From the NCBI GenBank assembly GCA_015179045.1, contig WHUZ01000038.1, positions 372,001-436,000 on the forward strand: a stretch of DNA of 64,000 bases. Direction: 5' to 3'. Each line of letters begins with the position of its first letter. Position 1 is the first letter of the stretch. Shown piece by piece: positions 10,261 to 19,662 of the stretch. A program made the position numbers and the translations under genes. Source of the stretch: Kalaharituber pfeilii. Lineage: Eukaryota; Ascomycota; Pezizomycetes; Pezizales; Pezizaceae. The notes beneath the pieces were generated by a model. The model had not been told where the DNA came from. It made no database searches and saw nothing but the letters and a program-made list of their open reading frames with translations.

Positions 10261-10319
10261 CCAGTCGCGTGGCGGGTTTACCTGAAAATTTCTGGGACAT
10301 CCACTACTGATATTTTTTT

Positions 10320-10410
10320 TTATATTATCGTTTCCAACCTCGTGACGGTCTATAGCCCAGGTTGAGGTTGTTTCTCTCCTCTGTCCAGGGTTTTTTGCCT
10401 ATCATCCGTG
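10320..10410 (-). pseudogene. LINE RNase H region fragment
   Basis: The complement resembles the DRQKTLDRGE..-TVTRLE stretch, equivalent to the K-RWTEERNRL..SYRPFTMLG region of the RNase H domain in the better copy at 41136-41272. Short and eroded. Confidence 0.45.
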
Positions 10411-11014
10411 AGGATGAGGTTTATTACAAAAGAGAAAGGGGCAGCAGCAAGAAGAAGATTAATGGAAGAAAGACATAGGGAACTAGTAGGTAGACTAATG
10501 AAGCCCAAGAAAGAAAAGAAGGAAGTAATTCAGGTACGAGAGAGAGTAATAAAGAGTACAATTCCAGATTTGAGAGTGATATATTTTGAGAGTGATAGAT
10601 AATTTTATTCTGATAACCTCCGAACTAGTGATCAAGGCTATTTCTTCAGCTCCGCGCGAGCGTATATTTATACTTCTGGTATTATAAAATTGAAAACAGG
10701 AGAGGCAGTGAATTCGTAGCATTCAGCTAATCGGAGGTCATGGGTGCGAAGAATGACCGTTGGTTTACTTCCCTGGAGAGCGCATAAAAAATTCTCTTCG
10801 GGTGGTTGAGATATATGTTCTCCTAACTAGTCAGTTTTGGCGTAAAACGTGCATCAACTTGTGGCGTACGTCACCTCGTGGTAAAAGATCCAACTCTGAC
10901 TGGATGATGTCGCATTCGCACAATGATTTCTTAGCCTCAAAGAGAAATACCTGTGCACCTGCTTTCATGAAAGAACTCTCGTACCAGTCAAAGCCTCGGA
11001 TACCAACCTATTGC
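10410..11014. other. No recognisable gene
   Basis: A 64-codon frame rich in K/R/E (10408-10602) looks like purine-rich low complexity rather than a gene. No other signal noted. Confidence 0.35.
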
Positions 11015-11125
11015 TTGTCACAGTGTCATGGCGTAAAGTTTATCGTCTGATGAGGTCCGGGAGCGGCAGGCAGAATCTGCCTGTCTGAAGAGGTTCCGGG
11101 TCGCGCACATAGTTTTTCGCTATGA
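11015..11125. repeat. Dispersed repeat R1 with palindromic core (copy)
   Basis: gtgtcatggcgta, atcgtctgatg and ggcaggcagaatctgcctgtc match 9345-9410 in order. The CCTGTCCGGACAGG half is degenerate here (ctgtctgaagagg). Confidence 0.6.
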
Positions 11126-11382
11126 CACCCCACTCCTGATACGCATACTTCTCACTCAGAGCCTACTTATACTTGCTGCACCTCAACTCAATCAGACCTC
11201 CATCGCAACAAAGCCAGGAAAATATTGGGCTCTATCTGGACTAAGAAACTTGCAGTAGGGTATGAGCCCACTATCATAGTAAAAAGTATATATTGGCATG
11301 GTGATAGCAGTGGCGCTATGGGCTCCAAGATTGGGTGAAGTGGCCAAAAGCAATGGAGAGAGGAGTTCGAGAGGTTGCAATA

Positions 11383-11442
11383 CCTCGCCATAGCCCATAG
11401 GGCGGCATGCGAGTAATGATATAAAAAAAAAAAAAAAAAAAT
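11383..11442 (+). mobile_element. LINE tail-only insertion, 60 bp, 13-bp TSD
   Basis: Starts at the 5' base of the hairpin (ctcgccatag..gcgag), then TAATGATAT and an A run. TSD AGAGGTTGCAATA (11370-11382) versus AGAGATTGCAATA (11443-11455), one mismatch. Confidence 0.88.
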
Positions 11443-11639
11443 AGAGATTGCAATATCAGGCACTTCGTAAGTGCACTAGCATAGTCTAAGAGACAGTTAG
11501 AGCAAAGATTGAGGCCATTACTAGGGTCAGTGAGGGACCTTATAGGAGTAGGGAACCTTTGGCCTGAAAGCTTCAGGGGAGTTGATACCTCAGACCCAGG
11601 CAGGAAAGGTGAGAAGGGGAGGGACTAGTGAGGCTTCAG

Positions 11640-12481
11640 TCTAGGTTATGCCATGTTCAAGAATGATGGATTTGAATCAGTAGCTGGAAAGATTGCCAGT
11701 ACGCTCGAGGTAGATAAGGAGGAAATAATATCATGGAGGTAGACAATTATCCCAGTAGAGCTAGAGGTTATAGACCTGAAGCTAAACAAGGAGGACTCCT
11801 CAACCAAGTGGGAGAAGGCTATAAGAGATGACAAAGATGACTCAGTAGCTATCTTCATAGATGGTAGCCAAAATGAGAAAACAGGAGTACGTAGGTGGTG
11901 GGTGGTGATGGCAGCAGGTGGTGTGATGAAGGCTCAACAGCATCCAATGTCTTGCACAGGCTACCAGTATCTAGAGCTGGCGGAACGAAGTCTCAAGGGC
12001 GGTCTCAATGGTCAAATGTCAAGGAAAGGGTCATAAAGGAAGAGTAATCAATTGTCCTGCCTGTGCGTGTCTGGTCTGTCTGATCTATCCATATCTACGT
12101 ATCCATATCTTGCCCTCCTTGCTTGTGTGCCCATACAGTCCTATCTACATCAATTTATAGACCACCTTCACCTTCCACCTGAGCCTGTACATCCACATCT
12201 CGCTTCTTCAATGTAACTTGCTTCCTGATCCTATGTATATATCATCATATGGCCTTACCGATGAGTACCGCTCCGGGCTGCGTTTGACCTTATTCTTTCC
12301 CTCGGTACTGTGGTTACCACCACAGTGGTAGCAGGTGAGGCAGAGGGGAGCCTTTAGGTCAGCATGAAGGCAACAGTGTGGGATAGTAAAGTTGTAGACA
12401 TGAGGGTGCCCTGGAGGCTGTTGACAACAGGACGAAGGTGCTGCTACTTGCAGACTCTCAGGCAGCTATCAGTACAGGCCA
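11640..12481 (+). pseudogene. LINE ORF2 fragment: RNase H domain, interrupted
   Basis: The frame around 11840 reads SVAIFIDGSQNEKTG, the first strand of an RNase H fold with its catalytic Asp. At about 12395-12480, GALEAV..VLLLADSQAAIS carries the later Glu and Asp strand motifs. Between them lies an unrelated segment including the repeat at 12170-12345. Stops and frameshifts occur. It has the RNase H architecture of the other LINE ORF2 copies in the window (e.g. 28441-29187). Confidence 0.7.
12170..12345. repeat. Dispersed repeat, pair of 19010-19190
   Basis: The pieces acatccacatctcgcttctt, catcatatgg, cttattctttcc and tgtggttaccac recur in order near 19030-19170. It interrupts the LINE RNase H fragment. 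No terminal repeats were resolved. Confidence 0.5.
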
Positions 12482-12733
12482 CATGCGAGTATGAATGGGA
12501 CAGGAGATGGACTGAGTAGACAGGCTTACCCTTTTTTCCTCCCTCCTTTCTCCCTTTGCCTGCAACACAGAGATAGCCACGGGCAGCACATTTTTGGGTT
12601 CTTTTCTTTTCATTTTCCCATCACACTAGCGGGGCTGTGGGTCATTACCGATGAGGTCTTACCTATATTTTTTCCTTTATTTCTTATGTACCTTAAATCG
12701 CCATAGCCCATAGGGCGGCATGCGATTAATGAT

Positions 12734-12761
<28 letters not shown>
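12482..12761 (+). mobile_element. ORF1-only LINE derivative (5'-truncated) with type 1 tail
   Basis: The first codons read CEYEWDRRWTE-stop, the end of the ORF1 domain also seen at 22682-22897 (YEWDR-stop) and 34054-34850. About 200 bp of 3' UTR follows, then the hairpin (12697-12726, A-U outer pair) and an A run of more than 25. No RT or RNase H lies between ORF1 end and tail. TSD weak (CAGGCC on both sides). Confidence 0.65.
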
Positions 12762-12764
<3 letters not shown>

Positions 12765-12765
12765 A

Positions 12766-12890
12766 GGCCCTCAGGCCTTTCCTCCCTAACAGTCTCGTCA
12801 GGGGGCCCACCTGCCACTCTAATCGTTGTAACGGTCTGTGATTCAGGCCCAGCCTTCCTCTCTCCCTAGCCCTGAGGGCATTCGCCGTGA
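12766..12890 (-). pseudogene. LINE RNase H C-terminal fragment
   Basis: Complement encodes RLGLNHRPLQRL..LTRLLGRKGLRAW, matching RLGLSYRPLTRL..LAGILGGKLLRKW of the copy at 25523-26145. Confidence 0.65.
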
Positions 12891-12894
12891 TTTT

Positions 12895-13240
12895 TGTAGC
12901 CGGCTTGGGTCTGTAAGATGTTTTCACCACTCTCAATGCCTTTCTCCTTCCAAAGTGGCCTAGTGCATCATAGGCCAGTGCCAATACCTCTTTCAACATA
13001 TCTTCTGGCAAATAGGTCTTCCGGCCATTGTTTGAATCAAATGAAAGAGAGTCGTCCTTTTCCAGTCTGAAGCCGTCAATCGTTCCGCCTTCTGATAACT
13101 GTGCGAGCTTTTCAAATATATTATCAGGATCAGGACCTTTTCTATACTTACACACTCCCTTATGGAAGGTGAGTTGTTTTCCAACATAGGTGAGAGCTTT
13201 TTTGTCATGCCTTCACATGTGATATACCCCAATCTCAGTT
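12895..13240 (-). pseudogene. Gypsy integrase H2C2 zinc-binding fragment
   Basis: The minus strand reads DGRKTYLPEDMLKEV-like sequence followed by LALAYDALGHFGRRKALRVV. This fits the H..H part of the N-terminal integrase zinc module of Ty3/gypsy Pol (known form: LP..lr..ll..aHd..GHfG..kT...l). Only this fragment remains. Confidence 0.6.
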
Positions 13241-13395
13241 GTCAATATCAGCCAATCTTGGGTTCCGTTCTTTTCTATTTTGAATGTCACCATCAGCTAT
13301 TCTTTTGCTCCTTTCAACTTTGCCCTAGGTGTCAATATCGGCCACTCTTTTGTTCCTTTCTTCTATACCTTCTTTCCAACCCGAATCTCAATATC
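13225..13395. repeat. Degenerate approx. 55-60-bp tandem repeats
   Basis: Three diverged units share tcaatatc(a/g)gcca, tcttttgttcc and ttctttcta-like blocks. Non-coding. Confidence 0.4.
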
Positions 13396-13402
13396 AACCA
13401 TC

Positions 13403-13438
13403 ATCGCCATAGCCCATAGGGCGGCATGCGATTAATGG

Positions 13439-13467
<29 letters not shown>
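13403..13467 (+). mobile_element. LINE tail-only insertion, 65 bp, 10-bp TSD
   Basis: Begins atcgccatag at the hairpin base, A-U outer pair, then A run of about 28. ATCAACCATC at 13393-13402 and 13468-13477 is an exact TSD. Confidence 0.9.
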
Positions 13468-13471
<4 letters not shown>

Positions 13472-13486
13472 ACCATCCCGTTTACA

Positions 13487-13692
13487 ACCTGATTGGCAGC
13501 CAAAACTGGCGCCTTCCTACAGTACCAAGACGAGATAGTCACCGAAGCCGGCATGCGACAACAAGTAAGATCGTGGAGAGCCACGGAACGGAACAGATTG
13601 GAAATCAGCTATAGACCATTACAGCGACTGGGACACAGGGTATCGACCGTAGCAGGAATTTTGGGGGGCAAAGGCCTAAGGCGATGGAAGTA
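13487..13692 (+). pseudogene. LINE RNase H C-terminal fragment
   Basis: Frame reads AKTGAFLQYQDEIVTEAGMR..ATERNRLEISYRPLQRLGHR..VAGILGGKGLRRWKY, the segment just after the RNase H core. It is cut by MITE M1 at 13693, and YELGK continues after the MITE at 14563. Confidence 0.75.
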
Positions 13693-14560
13693 TGGTGGAG
13701 TGCATCTATAAGGGACCCCCTGTAACCAAAATTACGGACTCAAACTTGAAATTCAATTTCATCACCCAACAACATCTGATTAAAATTTAAAGACCGAAAA
13801 TATGTACTATTTCGCCTGCTCTACAATCCTTCGCTATCAAAATTAAAAAATATACAGGCGTTGTTGAGAAATTTGAAATTTGAAATTCTATACTTTGTAT
13901 GAGAGCCCCTTAAATTGTTACACGCGCCAAGATTGCTAATTTTACTTAATTAGTATTAGTGTAGTGAGAGAAATTACGATATATAGAAATGATCTACCTA
14001 TCCAACTCTTCTATGACTCTTATATGCACGTTCTGTAAACTCCTTTGTACCATATGAACAACCATCTCTATATGCCTCCATAGTTCGTAAACACTTATAA
14101 AAAAAAAGATTAATAGTAATATTAGAAATAGAATCTAGGCCTCGTGGAATTGTTAGTTGTAAAGCATTAAAATTATATTCACAATGATTGCGAGAGCCCT
14201 CCTTTTCTCTCTGTTATTAGCAGCAGCAAGCAAGCAAGCTGTTCTTTTCTTACTGTTGCGACCCATTTTGTCAGCAGTGGACGGAAAGCTAAGTATGATG
14301 TTGGGTATCTGTAGAACTATCCCTTGGTTAATAATTGGTGTTGAAAAGAAGCTATGGGTACAATATACTCACTGACAGGAGCTTAAGCTATCCGAAGTTG
14401 AAAAGCTATTTCGATGTAGAAAATAGTCAGGTCGGGGCGCGGATCGAGTACGATGAGCATGTGCAAAAGAGGGTGAACACGCGCGACCAGAAGAAAAATG
14501 GTGTATTAGTCAGCAACCCAGCAAATGTTACAACTGGTCCCTTATAGATGCACTCCACCA
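13693..14560. mobile_element. MITE M1, copy 1 (TA-flanked, Tc1/mariner-like)
   Basis: Inverted ends TGGTGGAGTGCATCTATAAG and its complement at 14541-14560, flanked by TA (13691-13692, 14561-14562). About 868 bp, AT-rich. The left half is alignable to M1 copy 2 (51959-52973): catcacccaacaacatctg, tgtactatttcgc. It sits inside a LINE RNase H fragment. No transposase was seen in this copy. Confidence 0.85.
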
Positions 14561-14562
14561 TA

Positions 14563-16199
14563 CGAGCTGGGCAAGTAGTTGGCTTAAGCTTGGCAACGGT
14601 CAGCTCGGTCGATCGTTCTACGGCTGCCTGTTAAGGAAGTTTGTACCTTCATGAATTGCACTGCATGCAGCACTGGAGCGCAATTTTAGAAGAAAGTAAC
14701 CTGATCATAGACCCTACTAAATTCCAAGCGAATTCGTTAATGGCATGCTGCAGGGTCGACATTTGTGCCGTGAATCAAAATTTCATAGATGCGCTTCAAA
14801 TTCCTTAATTTTATATAGTCGCCATGAATGGAATTGTCTAGGCTAGAATAAATAGAGGATGGACTCAATCGAGACTTATTGTTAGTTTGTTCGACATAGA
14901 TATAAATTACTCGTTCAATTCAGGTTTTACGGAGGTTAACATTCCCCTGGCACCTCTCAGATATGGGCACAAAGTTCTTTAGGCAGGGTCAAATTATATA
15001 ACTCGGGTACCAATGCAAAAGCAAGGATTATAGAAATATAGTGTTCTCCTAAATTCCCTTAATCCCACTATCTCCGAGATGCGGTAATGATACCCCGGGT
15101 TCCACCTGTTCCAGCATCTTTCCATTTTATGCCTACGGGTAATGCCACTATATCTTGTGCTGCAACATTCCCGTACTACAAAGGCATGGCTTGGTACCCC
15201 CATAAGCATTACGCATAAATGAGCAAGGCACGATACTTCAAATAAATTTTGTACACAATGAACTCTCGAGCGGAGGTGGAGAGACGGTTGTGGGTGGACC
15301 TTCAGACCTTGCGGTGGAGTTCTTTTTATTTTTCTTTTTTTGCCGAGGAGCTGGAGCGCAGGCCAGAAAGGAATGGGAAGTACTTGGTCAATTGACCGAT
15401 GGAGTGAAGATAGAAAGATGTGCCACCAAGACCGGCCACTGCGATGAGGAAGGCATGCGAGAATTCTTTAGTGCTTGTTGTACCTTAGGAGCTGGCCCGT
15501 GTGGGGCGGGTGGAGCTGGTGCTCTGGTACATGCTTGCGTTCAAAGTGACAATTTATACTGTAACATCACCAGGTATGGGAGAAACGCGCAGGCCTTTAC
15601 ACGAAATCGGTAATAGCACCTGTACAACTTCCACTATCGCTGTTTTCCTGGATTATTGTACGTTACCTTTTTACCAAAAATCTTCAGCTCTTGCTTCCTT
15701 TTCTCTTTTTTTTCTCAAATTTTTCTTTAGAGTTTGATCTCAGCCCTAACGATTAACTTGAGCTTTCAGCTGAATTGACGTACCGGCACATGTTCGTTAT
15801 ATTACCGGAGCAAGGATCCGTGAGAACCTGCGCATTTCACCTCGCTTGTACTGCATCCTCCCCTGTTGGCCCAGGATGATGCTCATTCTGGATGCAAGTC
15901 ATTGATTTTGGAAGCTCTCACTCGATTCAGCGCTGAACTTTTAATATTGGCAGCAGCAAGGAAAGCTGAAAGCAGTTCTGGCGTTAACCTAATTCTGTTA
16001 CACAAGGAAAAACGGTTTGTCCAACTTCCAGCTCTTGTAAAATGGGGACCCTTCTGGATGGAAAAATTGACCCCTGCTAGCTTGGCGGAGGTGATGGACT
16101 GAGCGGCGGAGTAACCGGATATAGTCTCACTTTTTCCTTTCACTTTATGGTTTTATATGCTGTTTATTTTCCGTGTATTATTGTGCATGTATCTACACC
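14563..16199. other. No recognisable gene
   Basis: Short frames at 15290-15613 and 15866-16102 exist, but neither shows a motif, good splice partners or a repeat partner. Could hold an eroded gene. Confidence 0.35.
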
Positions 16200-16258
16200 C
16201 TCGCCGTAGCCTACAAGGCGGTATGCGAGTAATGAAATAAAAAAAAATAAAAAAAAAT
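16200..16258 (+). mobile_element. LINE tail, type 1, with compensated inner stem
   Basis: ctcgccgtagcctacaaggcggtatgcgag: the inner stem is GCCU/AGGC instead of GCCC/GGGC, a paired change. A-rich tail to 16258. Confidence 0.75.
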
Positions 16259-16674
16259 AGCTTTAATGCTAGTCAGGGCTATGAATTGAGAAACAGCTTA
16301 GCAGTTTGGAGAATGAAGAAGTGAGTACATCTTGCAAATCTAGCATCGCAAAATCAGCTGTATAGTTCCATATGCCCCTTCCACCTACAGGTTGTCGGTC
16401 ATTGTCCGCTAGATCGTGTTAGGCAGCCTTCAAAGCAAACAATTCGTGCAGGCTCGGGTTTTGTTGCCATGTTCGGTTTCTGGAGATCTACGGGCAGCGC
16501 GGTGATATTGAGAGGGATAGTTGGGATGAAGTATGATTTTAGTCTCAATTGATGCACCCGAACCGCTGTATGGTCCAACCCCGTAGCGGAAAGTTCCTAG
16601 GATTCTCAGCTTTCCCTGCGCTGTCCACTTAGTAGGTGACTGAAAATGCTGGCATGAAGGGTGGGCCGGCGGTG

Positions 16675-16681
16675 TATAAAA
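16675..16681 (+). promoter_or_regulatory. TATA box of the secreted-protein gene
   Basis: TATAAAA 157 bp upstream of the start codon at 16838, followed by three 26-bp repeats that would lie in the 5' UTR. Position is plausible for a TATA-type fungal promoter; not proven. Confidence 0.5.
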
Positions 16682-16701
16682 GAGCCATCTCAGCCATGGC
16701 C

Positions 16702-16779
16702 ATTGCGTATCTTCTCAATTCCATCCCATTGCGTATCTTCTCAATTCCATCCCATTGCGCATCTTCTCAATTCCATTCC
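16702..16779 (+). repeat. Three 26-bp tandem repeats in the 5' leader
   Basis: Unit attgcgtatcttctcaattc+catccc repeated three times (16702, 16728, 16754), with small changes in the third. They lie between the TATA box and the ATG. Confidence 0.85.
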
Positions 16780-16837
16780 AATTCGACCTTGCCCTTTCAC
16801 GTCTCGTTCCTGCCAGCCCGCATTACCTTTCGCAGAC

Positions 16838-17547
16838 ATGCCTTCTATGACCTGCTTTTCAACATTGGCACTATATGCCGTGATTCTTCTGGGACAGATT
16901 GCTCGTGTCTCTGGTGCACCGAGCACGAACGACTATACGTAAGTTACTGTGGGACTTGATAGCCTTGCCTGCAAAGTTCATGGCAACTAATCTGCGTTGC
17001 CATTTACTATAGTGATCCCGCCTGCTCTGTCCCGGTGCCTGTCCTCTCAACCTCTACTGTCACAACAACCGTGACGGAAACCGTTACAATTACTGCGTTT
17101 CCCGAATTCTGCTGTCCAAGTACCAACCGGATTGCCAATCCAGGTTTCGAGACTGACGATGCCTGGAACGTCGGAAACAACCAGATCCTCCGTACTAATC
17201 CCACCCCCGGTGTGCCCGACGCCCGCGTGATCGTTTCCGACTTCAGCGGTCCAAACCAAACCCGCACATTCTCCCAGACAATTTCTGGGCTATGCCCAGG
17301 TCGCGTCTACCGATTCAAGGCAGAAATTCAAATGTGGCAGGGAAGCGGAACAGCATACGTCAATTATTTGTTGGGCGGCATTCAGTTCTTGAGCACTCAG
17401 TCGCTCGCCACGGGGCCTTGGGTAACAGTCAGGGGTCTCGTGACGCCAACTGCAACAACGATGGTATTGACAGTGAACGTTATCTCAAATGGGGCGGCTG
17501 GTACAAGGAGGTTTGTGCAGGATGATTTTGAGCTTATCCTACTTTAG
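16838..17547 (+). CDS. Secreted protein with CBM-like jelly-roll domain (2 exons)
   Basis: Exons 16838-16938 and 17013-17547; the 74-bp intron has GTAAGT, a ctaa branch site and ATAG. The product is 211 aa. Residues 1-26 form a signal peptide (MPSMTCFSTLALYAVILLGQ, then small residues before APSTN). A short Thr/Ser/Val-rich linker (VLSTSTVTTTVTETVTITA) precedes a domain starting NRIANPGFETDDAW and ending FVQDDFELILL. The NPGFE..W start and DDF end are typical of carbohydrate-binding modules of the CBM4/9-like fold. Its role is probably extracellular polysaccharide or glycan binding. The start at 16838 is chosen because it gives the signal peptide in frame across the intron. No catalytic domain is present. 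Ligand and process are unknown. Confidence 0.85.
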
Positions 17548-18231
17548 AAGTAGTGGGCAGAAATTGAGAAGAGGAGCATTGGGTGCCTGTTCGCATGGTA
17601 TTACATTTACAGCATATGGGTTATATATGGTATAATCTCGCCTATTATATGGCGAAGATATATCCCTTGTGCGCTCCTGACATTTACTTCCTGAGGTTCT
17701 ACGTCGAGATAGTTTCTCTTTTGTTGTTCGTTGTTATATGTATGCAATTCCTTGTTATGCTGCTATGTGAGCTATGGTGATATTACTCTAGGCTTTAAAA
17801 TAGAGCAAATTAAATTTTCATCTATTTTGACTCCTAAAGAACCTTTTGTCCCTACACCTCCATGGCGCTTGTTGCTACCTCCATCACTGGAGACAACAGC
17901 ATTCCAGTTCGACCAAGGGATAGGTCAGTTCACAAGAATAGACAAAACCCAAGCCGCTTAAGCCCCCCTCCCCTCCGCTATCACCTCTCAATCATAAAAC
18001 TCACACCTCCCCCTCCACCATGTCTCAACTGTACCCCCATCTAGCAGCTGCAGCAGTAGCTCGACCCCTTCCCTCCCCCTTCAGCCAGCATCTTCACTCG
18101 CTCCGCCATCAGCCCCAGCTGCTCATAAAGCCCCTGCCATTAGTGGCTCCGACAGCCCTCCAGCAGCTGCTCCAAACAGTCACTCCAACAAGCTGTCCAA
18201 CATCTTCCTCCAACAGCCCTTATAGTTCCCT
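17548..18231. other. 3' flank of the secreted gene, no gene recognised
   Basis: AT-rich first, then a Pro/Ser/Gln-biased CT-rich stretch (17950-18220) whose frames are open through composition alone. Confidence 0.4.
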
Positions 18232-18296
18232 GTTTTTTTTGTTTTTTTTTAAAAAAAAATATCTTTAATCCCATGGTGCCCTGTGGCCTATGGCAT
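18232..18296 (-). mobile_element. Degenerate LINE tail, type 1
   Basis: T-rich then A-rich tract followed by tatctttaatcccatggtgccctgtggcctatggc, a decayed reverse type 1 hairpin. Confidence 0.5.
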
Positions 18297-18530
18297 GTTA
18301 TAGCTCCTTTTTCCAGTCAATGCAAATCAATCCCACGCATCTTTTTCAATTTTCCAATTTTATATCGCGTTCGTTTTATCACGGCCGATGATTCATATTC
18401 CTTTTCCCCCGCTTATACCTTCTACCAATAGCATCTTCATTCTTAATCTCAAGGGGGCTATGGATAGGTACAAACGGGCTCTATTTGGACCAAGTCTATA
18501 ATACGGTTGCCCGAGGAGAGCCTGGCTAAC

Positions 18531-18590
18531 GTAGCCCTTAGGGCGGCAATTTTTTTTTTTTTTTTTTTTTTTTTTATTTCATTACTCTTA
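18531..18590. mobile_element. Head-to-head LINE tail halves around one T run
   Basis: Forward hairpin half gtagcccttagggcggca (18531-18549), a T run (18550-18575), then the reverse tail start atttcattactctta (18576-18590). GCTAAC flanks both sides. It looks like an inverted or doubly inserted tail. Confidence 0.6.
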
Positions 18591-18634
18591 GCTAACTTGT
18601 GCGATGAATCGGAAAGCAGAAAGTGCTGTCCCTA

Positions 18635-18666
<32 letters not shown>
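18635..18666. repeat. T16/A16 palindromic homopolymer
   Basis: About 16 T directly followed by about 16 A. Could be two poly(A) tails facing each other. Confidence 0.6.
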
Positions 18667-19662
18667 TGCAACTTGTAGCTACACGGGGGTTTCTGTGTAG
18701 AAATTCCCGTAGCACAAAAAAAATCTCTATAGCATCAAATCCTCTTGCCTAACTCGAAGGATTGAACAAATTGTGGACAATCTAGTGAAGAATAAATTTA
18801 CCTGCTATTTATTTATTAATTGCGCGGGGCATTTATCTCATGGCGGGCGGGCGTATATTGTGTATGAGATACGTAATTTTTGTTGTGGTGCGAATGTTTC
18901 AACGGACTTTCGACTTTTCGATTTTCAATTTTCGACTTTGGCACTTTGTGACTCCCGGCAGCCGTAATCTCTCCGTGATCATCCGAACCATGCATGTCTA
19001 CATACAGTTTATAGTCCTTCCAACCAAACCTACACATCCACATCTCGCTTCTTATATATGGGCTCGCTTCTTCAATATATATGCGCATCATCATATGGTC
19101 CTACCAACAAGTGCTGCTTCGGGCAGCGTTTAGCCTTATTCTTTCCAACGGTGCCGTGGTTACCACTACAGCAGTAAGCAGGAGCAGCGTTAGCACCAGA
19201 CTGCAATCGCGATTTCCTATCCTAGCTTGTTGAAGCAATCCCTTTGCATGTATCGCCCCAAATTGGTACTAACAAACGGCGCCAGTAATCCTGAGAGGTG
19301 AGAATATATTTCAGACTTGGTAATGCAGCTATGTGCTCGAAGTGCAGGTTGGTTGAATTATATCATATCCCCTATTTCAATAACTATCAGCGGTAAAAGG
19401 ACCTATATATGCCCGCGCAGTTGGTCCACAAACCCCGTGTCTCCACAACAGGGCCATCGCACTAAGCACGACCGTGCAAAACCCCATATACTGTTGCGAC
19501 TCGTAACAGCAAAAAGCTGTCTATGCTATGAAGAAAAGAGATACAAGAAAAGTGAAAACAGGGCAACACTTGTGACATTAGTGGAGATGAATCATTGAGT
19601 GTTCAACCAACAACGTCCAACTTAAACGCCCCGCGGCGCTACTTCAAGTCTACCAGTACCCA
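18667..19662. other. No recognisable gene; partner of the 12170 repeat inside
   Basis: 19010-19190 is the second copy of the dispersed repeat at 12170-12345. The rest shows only short frames. Confidence 0.4.

Noticed and set aside
10408..10602. 64-codon basic frame
   Set aside because: Purine-rich low-complexity DNA gives K/R/E-rich frames by chance; no start context or partner.
15290..16102. Frames of 78-107 codons before the tail at 16200
   Set aside because: No motif, poly-Phe tract in the first, and no introns that join them; left as gene-less.
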